From positions 1-64,000 of the forward strand of contig DATDBU010000116.1 of NCBI GenBank assembly GCA_036524675.1: a DNA stretch of 64,000 bases. The letters are read 5' to 3'. The position numbers and the translations under genes were made by a program. Under the pieces are notes generated by a model, which saw nothing but the letters and a program-made list of their open reading frames with translations, made no database searches and had not been told where the DNA came from. Positions 1 through 6,803 of this stretch are shown here, piece by piece; within the stretch, counting starts at the first letter, position 1; each line of letters begins with the position of its first letter. Source of the DNA: DATDAW01 sp036524675. GTDB taxonomy: Bacteria > Verrucomicrobiota > Verrucomicrobiia > Chthoniobacterales > DASVRZ01.

Positions 1-2
1 CG

Positions 3-143
3 AAGTTGCATCATCACAATGACAAGCGCTGCATTTTTAACTGCGCCTTCGGAGCGTTGCTGGAGAAGCAAACCTGCACGTGCGCAGCGGATAGAAAAGA
101 GCCGATAACCGATCCGATGCGACTGGAACAGCGGCAGGACTAA
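3..143 (+). CDS. Possible 3' end of a gene cut by the window edge
   Basis: An open frame runs from the first bases to a TAA at 141-143, giving 46 codons. The fragment has four cysteines and two short His/Asp patches. I recognise no family. It could be the tail of a real gene starting before the window, or chance. No Shine-Dalgarno or start can be judged. Confidence 0.2.
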   Translation, partial: KLHHHNDKRCIFNCAFGALLEKQTCTCAADRKEPITDPMRLEQRQD

Positions 144-254
144 TAATCGGACCAGGAGGAAGGTTGTGCTATGAGGTGAAGCCATCGACCCTGGGAATGA
201 TGCCCTCCATGGCTCGCATTGCATTGCTGCCGTTGCTTCCTCGGCAGGTCTTCG

Positions 255-516
255 TGGATCAGCAGAGCGCACGTTGCGAGCGTCGCCAGGCCCGTTGCAA
301 GCGTAGCCGGATGCGTGGCGGCCATCGCCACGTGCGTGGCAACCTTCGCCACGTGCGCGGCAATCGTCGCCACGTGCGCGGCAACCGTCGCCGGGTGCGT
401 GGCATCGCCGTTTTCGCAGTCCGCGAACCATCGCCCGGTGCGTGGCAACCATCGCCCGGTGCGTGGCAAGCTTCGCCGCGTGCGTGGCGATCGTCACCAC
501 GTGTGCGGCAGTCATC
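255..516. repeat. Degenerate 21-bp tandem repeat array
   Basis: About eleven imperfect units of 21 bp, each built around CGTGCGTGGCAACCNTCGC. One longer unit near 395-435 interrupts the array. Because 21 is a multiple of three, the array stays open in several frames on both strands and yields heptapeptide-repeat translations (for example an NRRHVRG-type unit on the plus strand). None has a convincing start, ribosome site or non-repeat domain. I therefore read it as a minisatellite rather than a gene. A second 21-bp-period array with a different consensus lies near the other end of the window. Confidence 0.75.
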
Positions 517-1049
517 GCGGAACATCCGTCTTCCCCTTGCGCAGGCCCGGGCGGCGTCCTCCCGCGCCGGCGCAGGAAGCCAGCTTTCCTCCGGCGGATT
601 CCTACCTGCGGGCCATCTCCGGCAAGCTGAAGGCCAGCGAGATCCGTGTCGATCGCGGTGACAGTCAGGGCTTTTCGCTTTTGACCATCGACACCACTGC
701 CAGAAGGCGAAGGAGCATCGCCCGCCAAGGGCACCACGAGATTTCCGGAAAATGCACGCGAATCACTTTTCTGTCGCTTCCGTGTCTTGAGCTGCAAGCC
801 TGCAGGTGGGTCCGCCGTGTAAGGCGCAGGGGGTTCAGCCGACAAATGAGTGAGGTGCATTTATGATCGCTCCATCGCTCTTCACCACTGAGGCACCGGG
901 TATCGACCATGGGTTCGCGGACGGTGAACGCCTGCCGCGATTGCAACAGATCCGTTGCCATCTCGCGTGCGTTGGGCGGCGGATCAAGCGGGGACGGATC
1001 CGCGGCATTCCGTTTCATGTCCGCGGAATCCTCCGGGCGTGCGGCACTC
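517..1049. other. Gene-free stretch before the GMC oxidoreductase
   Basis: More than 500 bases without a gene I can support. Open frames here are short, overlap each other on both strands and have no recognisable domain. The last part, from about 1000, has a pair of CCGCGG-containing segments just upstream of the promoter-like motif of the next gene. I see no tRNA, terminator or mobile element. Confidence 0.5.
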
Positions 1050-1080
1050 TGTAAGGAATAGCGAAGGGAGACGACGAATC
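1050..1080 (+). promoter_or_regulatory. ECF-promoter-like bipartite motif upstream of GMC oxidoreductase
   Basis: TGTAAGGAAT at 1050-1059 is followed, 15 bases after its GGAAT, by CGAATC at 1075-1080. The same two blocks with identical spacing stand before the DoxX gene (5819-5849). Spacing and the GGAA-type upstream block resemble extracytoplasmic-function sigma promoters. The 3' block ends only 6 bases before the chosen ATG, so transcription from it would give a nearly leaderless message, or else translation starts further in. Confidence 0.45.
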
Positions 1081-1086
1081 GGGCGC

Positions 1087-2658
1087 ATGAACACTTCCAG
1101 ACACTACGATTTCATTATCATTGGCACGGGAGCAGGCGGGGGAACGCTCGCGTGGAAATTGGCTCCCTCGGGCAAACGCATCCTGATCCTCGAGCGTGGT
1201 CCCTATGTACGCCGCGAAAAAGAAAACTGGAGTACGCGGGCGGTCAATCTAGAAGGCCGCTATAACACGAAAGAATCGTGGCGGGACACAAACGGCAAGC
1301 CGCTGCATCCGCACACTAACTATTACGTCGGTGGAAACACAAAGTTCTATGGTGCGGCACTTTTTCGCCTACGGGAACAAGACTTTGGGGAGATCCGGCA
1401 CAGCGGTGGCATCTCGCCGGCGTGGCCCGTTTCTTACGATGAATTCGAACCCTACTATTGCCAGGCCGAACGTCTCTATCACGTGCACGGCGAGGCGGGC
1501 GAAGACCCGACCGAGCCGTGGCGCAGCGAGCCATTTCCGTTTTCCGCAGTCAGCCATGAGAGGCGTCTCGAAGTCCTCGGCGACGATTTCGCGTTGCAAG
1601 GGCTGCGCCCTTTTCACACGCCGCTCGGGATCATGCTCGATGAGAAGAATCCGCACACAAGTTCGTGTATCCGCTGCAGCACGTGTGACGGGCACCCCTG
1701 TCTTGTCAATGCGAAGTCCGACGCACATGTCTGCTGCGTAAATCCCGCGTTGGAACATTCCAATGTCACGCTTCTCACGGAAGCCAGGGTGACCCGCCTC
1801 GAAACCAACGAAACGGGGCGGGAAATTTCCGCAGTGCACGTGGAGCGCGATGGAAAGATAGAATACTATACTGCTAACATAGTAGTGGTATCCGCCGGGG
1901 CTATCAACTCTGCGGCCCTCCTTCTCCGTTCGGCAAATGACAAACATCCGAACGGTCTGGCAAATGGCTCGGACGTCGTGGGGCGTCACTACATGGGACA
2001 TGTCAATTCCGTTCTCATGGCTCTCTCGAAATGCCCCAACCCGACCGTTTTCCAAAAGACACTTTCCGTGAACGATTTTTACTTTGGCTCCAAAGAATGG
2101 GATTATCCGATGGGACACATTTCGTTCGTCGGCAAACTCGACGGGGACACGCTGAAAGCTGGCGCGCCGCCGCTTGCGCCAGGCTGGACACTCGAGTTGA
2201 TGGGCCAACACTCGCTCGATTTTTGGCTAACCTCGGAGGATTTGCCGGATCCCAACAATCGCGTGACGCTCGATCGGGAGGGCAATATCGTTCTTAAATA
2301 CACGCCGAACAACGAGGAAGGTCACAAACGGCTCATCAAAAAACTCGAACAGCTAATGCAGGCGCAAACGAAATGTCCGCATCATGGCCACGACTGCCAC
2401 CAGGGGCTGTTTGCCCGCAATCTGTTTCTCGGACAACGCATTCCGCTCGCCGGCGTTGCCCACCAAAACGGAACGATCCGTTTCGGCACCAACCCGCAAA
2501 CCAGCGCCTTGGACACAAATTGTAAAGCCCACGAGGTGGACAATCTCTACGTCGTGGACGGCAGTTTCTTTCCGTCCAGCGGCGCGGTGAATCCCGCGCT
2601 AACCATCATTGCAAACGCGCTGCGTGTCGGCGATCACCTTTTGGAGCGAATGGGATGA
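1087..2658 (+). CDS. GMC-family oxidoreductase (FAD-dependent)
   Basis: A 523-residue flavoprotein of the glucose-methanol-choline family, which oxidises alcohol groups of sugars, sterols or choline-like substrates. The N-terminus shows the FAD dinucleotide fold with GTGAGG at residues 13-18. A cysteine-rich stretch (SCIRCSTCDGHPC) lies at about 191-206. The C-terminal domain carries the expected catalytic pair: His in AHQNGTIRFG at about 459 and Asn in NPALT at about 502. The frame is open further upstream to 955, but the ATG at 1087 starts directly before the FAD motif as in the family. No Sec or Tat signal is visible. The substrate cannot be read from sequence. The bipartite motif at 1050-1080 suggests shared control with the DoxX gene. 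Confidence 0.9.
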   Translation: MNTSRHYDFIIIGTGAGGGTLAWKLAPSGKRILILERGPYVRREKENWSTRAVNLEGRYNTKESWRDTNGKPLHPHTNYYVGGNTKFYGAALFRLREQDFGEIRHSGGISPAWPVSYDEFEPYYCQAERLYHVHGEAGEDPTEPWRSEPFPFSAVSHERRLEVLGDDFALQGLRPFHTPLGIMLDEKNPHTSSCIRCSTCDGHPCLVNAKSDAHVCCVNPALEHSNVTLLTEARVTRLETNETGREISAVHVERDGKIEYYTANIVVVSAGAINSAALLLRSANDKHPNGLANGSDVVGRHYMGHVNSVLMALSKCPNPTVFQKTLSVNDFYFGSKEWDYPMGHISFVGKLDGDTLKAGAPPLAPGWTLELMGQHSLDFWLTSEDLPDPNNRVTLDREGNIVLKYTPNNEEGHKRLIKKLEQLMQAQTKCPHHGHDCHQGLFARNLFLGQRIPLAGVAHQNGTIRFGTNPQTSALDTNCKAHEVDNLYVVDGSFFPSSGAVNPALTIIANALRVGDHLLERMG

Positions 2659-2667
2659 GCGCGAATT

Positions 2668-2760
2668 CAAGGACGGGCGGCTTTCAATCGCCCAGCGAGG
2701 AGGTGGCGGACTCCGTCCACGAGAAGCTGTCGTTCGGCGGTTACAAACCGCCGCTCCTGG
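2668..2760. repeat. REP-type palindrome pair, diverged
   Basis: Two palindromes, GGGCGGCTTTCAATCGCCC and GGCGGTTACAAACCGCC, ending in CCGCTCCTGG. This is the same architecture as the near-identical pairs flanking the RAYT gene downstream, with more divergence. A 63-codon open frame overlapping the GMC stop runs through it and is explained by the repeat. Confidence 0.75.
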
Positions 2761-2964
2761 TTATCGTCATCCTGCTTGTTTGGTTTAATCTTGCCCTCGC
2801 GTGGCCGGAGAAAGCCGCAACTCAGGCATCGAGCAGGAGTACCTGAACCATATCGAAGGAGCACACCTGAGAATCACCGGACTTCGTGCCGGACGCGGTC
2901 CAGGCATCGAATTCCTCGAATACGAAAAGCCGTGAGCCGGGCGGCCATGCACTGCTGGTAAATT

Positions 2965-3028
2965 CAAGGAGGGGCGGTTTGTAACCGCCCACGCCAAGCA
3001 ATCGGCGGTTGAAAACCGCCGCTCCCTG
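2965..3028. repeat. REP pair (BIME-like), left flank of RAYT
   Basis: Sixty-four bases containing GGGCGGTTTGTAACCGCCC and, inverted after a short spacer, GGCGGTTGAAAACCGCC. The copy on the other side of the transposase gene (3687-3750) is identical except for about three bases. Twin REP pairs bracketing a RAYT are the hallmark of the REP/RAYT system. Confidence 0.9.
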
Positions 3029-3042
3029 ACTAGCCTCGGCCT

Positions 3043-3684
3043 ATGGAGTGGGAGGATCTGCGTTTCTTCAATCCCTATGCCGATGTAGTGGAAACACAAA
3101 ATCGTCTACCGCACTGGCAGCAACAAGGCGCAGTCTATTTTGTTACGTTTCGCTTGGGCGATGCCGTGCCGACGCATTTGCGGGACGATTGGTTGGCCGA
3201 ACGCGACATTTGGCTCAGCCATCACCCCGAGCCGTGGACAGACACCATTGAGCGCGAGTATCACGAACGCTTCTCCAGTTCGATAGAGCAATGGCTTGAC
3301 GCCGGTCATGGTTCTTGCGTGTTAGCTCGCACGGAGTGCGCACAACTGGTCGACGACTCTGTCCGTTTCTTCGATGGAAGCCGCTACTCGTTAGTCTCGT
3401 TTATCATCATGCCCAACCATGTTCATGCATTATTCATAATGAATTCGGCGTGGACGCTGGAACAAATCGTCCATTCCTGGAAACGCTTCACGGCTCGCAG
3501 GATCAATCAAGTTCTCGGACGAGCCGGGAATCTCTGGCAACGGGATTACTTCGACCGACTCGTACGTGACGCAAACCATTTTTCCAACTGTGTTCGCTAC
3601 ATTCGCAAAAACCCCGCGATAGCAAACCTCAAAGCGCGTCAGTATCGGCTGTACGAAAACGACCTGGCTCGTGCACTCGAATAA
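3043..3684 (+). CDS. REP-associated tyrosine transposase (RAYT, Y1/IS200-like)
   Basis: A 213-residue protein of the Y1 HUH single-strand transposase superfamily. These enzymes nick and join REP hairpins and are usually single-copy chromosomal genes rather than selfish insertion sequences. The HUH motif is visible in MPNHVHAL (His at about 126 and 128). The downstream DYFDR segment holds the candidate catalytic Tyr at about 169, and YIRKNP near the C-terminus is typical of RAYTs. The gene begins 15 bases after one REP pair and ends just before the second. Related diverged palindromes elsewhere in the window (2668-2760, 8451-8503 and inside the Rieske gene) are its likely substrates or descendants. 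Full length, with no sign of decay. Confidence 0.92.
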   Translation: MEWEDLRFFNPYADVVETQNRLPHWQQQGAVYFVTFRLGDAVPTHLRDDWLAERDIWLSHHPEPWTDTIEREYHERFSSSIEQWLDAGHGSCVLARTECAQLVDDSVRFFDGSRYSLVSFIIMPNHVHALFIMNSAWTLEQIVHSWKRFTARRINQVLGRAGNLWQRDYFDRLVRDANHFSNCVRYIRKNPAIANLKARQYRLYENDLARALE

Positions 3685-3686
3685 AC

Positions 3687-3750
3687 AAGGAGGGGCGGTT
3701 TGTAACCGCCCACGCCAAACAATCGGCGGTTAAAAACCGCCGCTCCTTGT
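3687..3750. repeat. REP pair (BIME-like), right flank of RAYT
   Basis: Near-perfect copy of the element at 2965-3028 in the same orientation, with two inverted GGCGGTT...AACCGCC palindromes and the CCGCTCCTTG end. Its last bases merge into TGTAAGGAAA, a partial match to the bipartite motif seen before the GMC and DoxX genes, so the repeat may supply part of the YHS gene promoter. Confidence 0.9.
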
Positions 3751-3784
3751 AAGGAAAACGCCGTCCGCGCGACTGAGCAAATAT

Positions 3785-4234
3785 ATGAAGAACATATTCC
3801 TTGCACTGCTTGCCTTCGTGGCTTTTTCCGCCGTCGCTTCGGCCAAAACACACTTAAACGTCGATCGCCACGGCGTTGGCATCAAAGGCTACGATCCCGT
3901 TGCCTATTTTACGGACAGCAAAGCCGTCAAAGGCAGCCCGCAATTCCAAAGCAGCTTCAACGGCGCCACCTATCAATTCACGTCGGCCGATCACAAGGCC
4001 ACCTTCGAGGCAAATCCCTCCAAATTTGAACCCCAGTTCGGAGGCTTCTGCGCGTGGGCGGTGTCCCAGGGGTATACAGCTTCCATCGATCCCAACGCTT
4101 TTCAGATCGTTAACGGCCGGCTCCTGCTCCAATACAGCCTCAATGTCCGCAAAGATTTCAGCAAGGATGCCCAGGGCAATCTGAAAAAGGCCGATGCCAA
4201 CTGGCCCGGAATCGTCGAAAAAAAGGGCAAATAG
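3785..4234 (+). CDS. Secreted YHS-domain protein
   Basis: A 149-residue protein with a clear Sec signal peptide (MKNIFLALLAFVAFSAVASA) and one YHS domain (GYDPVAYF at about 35-42, FGGFCAWAVSQG at about 85-96). YHS domains often accompany heavy-metal handling, and periplasmic single-YHS proteins are common but poorly characterised. The upstream TGTAAGGAAA resembles the first block of the ECF-like motif found before GMC and DoxX, but the second block is not conserved. Precise function unknown. Confidence 0.85.
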   Translation: MKNIFLALLAFVAFSAVASAKTHLNVDRHGVGIKGYDPVAYFTDSKAVKGSPQFQSSFNGATYQFTSADHKATFEANPSKFEPQFGGFCAWAVSQGYTASIDPNAFQIVNGRLLLQYSLNVRKDFSKDAQGNLKKADANWPGIVEKKGK

Positions 4235-4276
4235 CCAAATTAACAAATAAACACCTAAGTTAACTGGAGCCGAGCT

Positions 4277-4963
4277 ATGCGTGTCATCGTCACCTGCGGA
4301 CCAAGCTTTGAGCCAATCGACGAAGTTCGCCGCATCACAAACTTTTCGACCGGCGAACTCGGAGTCATGCTGGCCGACCACCTGGCTGACTCGGGTTTCG
4401 AGGTGATCTGTCTGCGAGGCGTCGCCTCAACGTATCCAATTGATCCGACAGAAGCGACGGTCATTCCCTTTTCGACCAACGATGACCTCGAAGCTGAGCT
4501 AGACGCTTTGTCCACGGAAGGCGGCTTCGTGGGGGTATTCCACGCGGCTGCGCTCTGCGATTATCGGGTCCGCCACGTAGCCGACCGCGATGGACAAATC
4601 GTGGGAAGTGGAAAAATCTCCAGCCGTGAGGGCCCCCTCACCCTTACGCTGGAACCGTCGACCAAAATCATTTCTAAAATGCGCACCTGGTTTCCCGACA
4701 GCCGGATTGTCGGTTGGAAATACGAACTCGAAGGGACCGTCGAAAGCGTGTTTGCCAAGGTCAGCCGGCAAATTGCTGAAAACCGCCTGAATGGATGCGT
4801 TGCCAACGGCCGGGCCTTCGGACAAGGCTACGGTTTTTGCCAGAAATACCGGCGGGTAAGGCATCTCCCTTCCAAACGATTATTGTGCCGATTTCTTGCC
4901 GGTTGGCTATTAAACGAAACCGTGAAAGAGACTGGCAAGGCTCGAGACTATGCATTGGCTTGA
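4277..4963 (+). CDS. Phosphopantothenate-cysteine ligase-like (CoaB domain) protein
   Basis: A 228-residue stand-alone CoaB-type domain (DNA/pantothenate metabolism flavoprotein C-terminal family). It opens with VIVTCGPSFEPIDEVRRITN and FSTGELG, the nucleotide-binding segment that in CoaB makes the acyl-cytidylate intermediate. NGRAFGQGYGF lies towards the C-terminus. In E. coli this domain is fused to the CoaC decarboxylase, which is absent here. The protein could be the true coenzyme A ligase of this organism or a paralogue. A GGAG lies a few bases before the ATG. The stop overlaps the next gene by 14 bases, so the two are probably co-transcribed. Confidence 0.75.
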   Translation: MRVIVTCGPSFEPIDEVRRITNFSTGELGVMLADHLADSGFEVICLRGVASTYPIDPTEATVIPFSTNDDLEAELDALSTEGGFVGVFHAAALCDYRVRHVADRDGQIVGSGKISSREGPLTLTLEPSTKIISKMRTWFPDSRIVGWKYELEGTVESVFAKVSRQIAENRLNGCVANGRAFGQGYGFCQKYRRVRHLPSKRLLCRFLAGWLLNETVKETGKARDYALA

Positions 4964-5714
4964 TTTTTCGTGGCGATCACGGCTGACCTGTTTTTTTGCT
5001 TTTGCCGTTATTACCAGCTCACTTATAGCCGCTCCCCCTTCTGTTTTTGAGAGCACGGAAAAAAGGGTCGTTCTGTTGGAACTCTTCACTTCCGAAGGAT
5101 GCAGCAGTTGCCCGCCTGCGGAAGCGTGGTTCCGGAGCCTTAAAGATAAGCCAGGCCTGTGGACAGAGTTTGTCCCGATCGCTTTTCACGTGGATTACTG
5201 GAATTATCTCGGCTGGAAGGATCCGTTTTCATCCGCGGACTACACGCGGCGTCAGCAGGAGTACGCCACGCAATGGAATGCTTCGACGATTTACACCCCC
5301 GCTTTCGTACTCAATGGCAAGGAATGGAGTCGCGATGGCGCGATCGCTCCTTCGCCCCGGGAGAAGCCTGGCAAACTTCGCGTAACCGTAGCGCCAGGCG
5401 GCCAAACCGACATTTTATTTATTCCGAAAGAAAAACAAACCGGGCCGTTGCTCGTCGAACTCGCTCCCCTGGCCCAGGGAATTCAAACGGATGTCCGTCG
5501 CGGTGAAAATGCAGGGCGAAAGCTGGTTCACGATTTCGTGGTGCTCACCCTCGTTTCGGCGACTTTGGAAGTGTCCGGAGACGGTACCTACCGGGCACAT
5601 TTGGTTCTGCCGGAAAAAAGCGCAGCTCCTGTTGCGGCGATTGCCGCCTGGGTGCGTTCGCCGGCAAGCCCCGCCCCGATTCAGGCCATAGGCGGTTGGA
5701 TCAAAAATCGCTAG
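4950..5714 (+). CDS. DUF1223 family secreted thioredoxin-like protein
   Basis: A 254-residue protein with an N-terminal membrane/signal segment (residues 12-28). The DUF1223 signature ELFTSEGCSSCPPAE holds a CxxC pair at Cys51/Cys54 in a thioredoxin-like fold. FHVDYWNYLGWKDPF and YTPAFVLNG are further family landmarks. These proteins sit in the periplasm and are presumed redox proteins, but no member function is firmly known to me. The start overlaps the CoaB-like gene. Confidence 0.85.
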   Translation: MHWLDFSWRSRLTCFFAFAVITSSLIAAPPSVFESTEKRVVLLELFTSEGCSSCPPAEAWFRSLKDKPGLWTEFVPIAFHVDYWNYLGWKDPFSSADYTRRQQEYATQWNASTIYTPAFVLNGKEWSRDGAIAPSPREKPGKLRVTVAPGGQTDILFIPKEKQTGPLLVELAPLAQGIQTDVRRGENAGRKLVHDFVVLTLVSATLEVSGDGTYRAHLVLPEKSAAPVAAIAAWVRSPASPAPIQAIGGWIKNR

Positions 5715-5733
5715 GACGGTTTCGATCAAATCG

Positions 5734-5793
5734 TCGTAGGGATCGCACCTCTTTCGGTGAAGACCAGGGGCGTTTCATCGAAGCGTCCCTGCC
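5734..5793. repeat. Second type of intergenic hairpin repeat
   Basis: GGGGCGTTTC at 5767-5776 and GAAGCGTCCC at 5780-5789 form an imperfect stem. The stem is preceded by CACCTCTTTCGGTG, a smaller stem-loop. A related arrangement (CTTTCGGTAGG, AGCGTTTTCC, GACGTCCCTG) occurs at 9296-9344. It is distinct from the REP elements and may act as a transcript-end hairpin for the DUF1223 gene. Confidence 0.45.
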
Positions 5794-5818
5794 ATCCACC
5801 GATTTTATCCACCCTCTC

Positions 5819-5849
5819 TGTAAGGAATCCTCAGACGGAACGACGAATC
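5819..5849 (+). promoter_or_regulatory. ECF-promoter-like bipartite motif upstream of DoxX
   Basis: TGTAAGGAAT at 5819-5828 and CGAATC at 5844-5849. The 15-base gap between GGAAT and CGAAT equals the gap at 1050-1080, and ACGACGAATCGG is also shared. Two independent occurrences before unrelated genes argue for a real regulatory site. Confidence 0.5.
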
Positions 5850-5856
5850 GGAAGCT

Positions 5857-6264
5857 ATGAATGAACTCACCAAACCCGAACTGATTGTTGCCTGGATCTG
5901 TCGAATCGTGGCTGCTGTCATCCTGCTGCAGACATTGTTCTTCAAATTCACGGCAGCCCCGGAATCCGTCTATATTTTCACCAAGGTCGGCATTGAGCCG
6001 TGGGGCCGCATTGCCTCCGGCATTGCCGAGCTCATTGCCGCCATCCTGCTCGTCGTTCCTGCAACTACCTGGCTGGGTGCGGGACTCGCACTGGGCGTGA
6101 TAGGCGGAGCTATTGTTAGCCATCTCACCTTGCTGGGCATCGAAGTCCAGGGAGACCATGGACTGCTCTTCAGCCTTGCTGTTGCCGTGGCGGTTTGCTC
6201 AGCCATTCTTCTCTTCATCTATCGTCATTCGATTCCTGTCATCGGCAACCTTCTTTCGAAATGA
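5857..6264 (+). CDS. DoxX-like membrane protein
   Basis: A 135-residue inner-membrane protein with four predicted helices (about 13-28, 50-68, 72-90, 103-123). This is the layout of the DoxX/SURF4-like family, and LLQTLFFKFT in helix 1 fits. DoxX proteins are linked to redox and thiol stress in some bacteria, but this member cannot be assigned more closely. It is translationally coupled by an ATGA overlap to the next gene and carries the ECF-like motif upstream. Confidence 0.8.
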   Translation: MNELTKPELIVAWICRIVAAVILLQTLFFKFTAAPESVYIFTKVGIEPWGRIASGIAELIAAILLVVPATTWLGAGLALGVIGGAIVSHLTLLGIEVQGDHGLLFSLAVAVAVCSAILLFIYRHSIPVIGNLLSK

Positions 6265-6797
6265 GCGCCCGCACTATTTTGGATTCGATGACGGAAGTAT
6301 TGATCCAGGGCGAAATCCTGCTGATGGCAATGGACGACCAGGCTTACGCAACCAAGATTCCTGCGGCATTCAACGCTTCCGTGGGCGGCCATTACCGGCA
6401 TTGCCTGGATCACTTCCGCTGCGTCTTCGAAGGTCTTGAAACAGATGTCGCCGAGATCAACTATGATAACCGGAAACGCGACCCCCGCATCGAGACGGTG
6501 CGCGAAATTGCCCTCGCTCACACCCGCGAACTCCTGCGCACCAGCGAACAACTCGAAGAGTGCCAGCTGGAACGCTTTGCATGGGCCCGCAGCAAAGTCT
6601 CCTATATAGGGGATGAATCTCCATCCGCACGCTCGACCGTGGGACGAGAAATTATGTACTGCGTCGTCCATGCGGTTCACCATTATGCGCTCGTTAGTGT
6701 GATGTGTAGCATGATGGATGTCCCGCTTCCCGAGGGGTTCGGCGTTGCGCCCTCGACGGTGAAACATAACCAGGACGCGGCCAAACTAGCTGCCTGA
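6261..6797 (+). CDS. DinB-like four-helix protein
   Basis: A 178-residue protein beginning MSARTILDSM at the ATG that overlaps the DoxX stop. Histidines are placed as in the DinB/YfiT metal-binding superfamily: GGHYRHCLDHF early and VVHAVHHYAL late. Members include thiol S-transferases and stress-induced proteins of unknown role (not DNA polymerase IV, despite the name). The overlap with DoxX and the 6-base gap to the next gene suggest an operon 5857-8417. Confidence 0.7.
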   Translation: MSARTILDSMTEVLIQGEILLMAMDDQAYATKIPAAFNASVGGHYRHCLDHFRCVFEGLETDVAEINYDNRKRDPRIETVREIALAHTRELLRTSEQLEECQLERFAWARSKVSYIGDESPSARSTVGREIMYCVVHAVHHYALVSVMCSMMDVPLPEGFGVAPSTVKHNQDAAKLAA

Positions 6798-6803
6798 TTT
6801 CTT

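Noticed and set aside
164..866. Long overlapping open frames on both strands at the left end
   Set aside because: They are produced by the 21-bp tandem array and carry no domain, start signal or consistent frame.
2655..2846. 63-codon frame overlapping the GMC stop
   Set aside because: Most of its length is a REP palindrome pair; the hydrophobic tail alone is not enough to support a gene.
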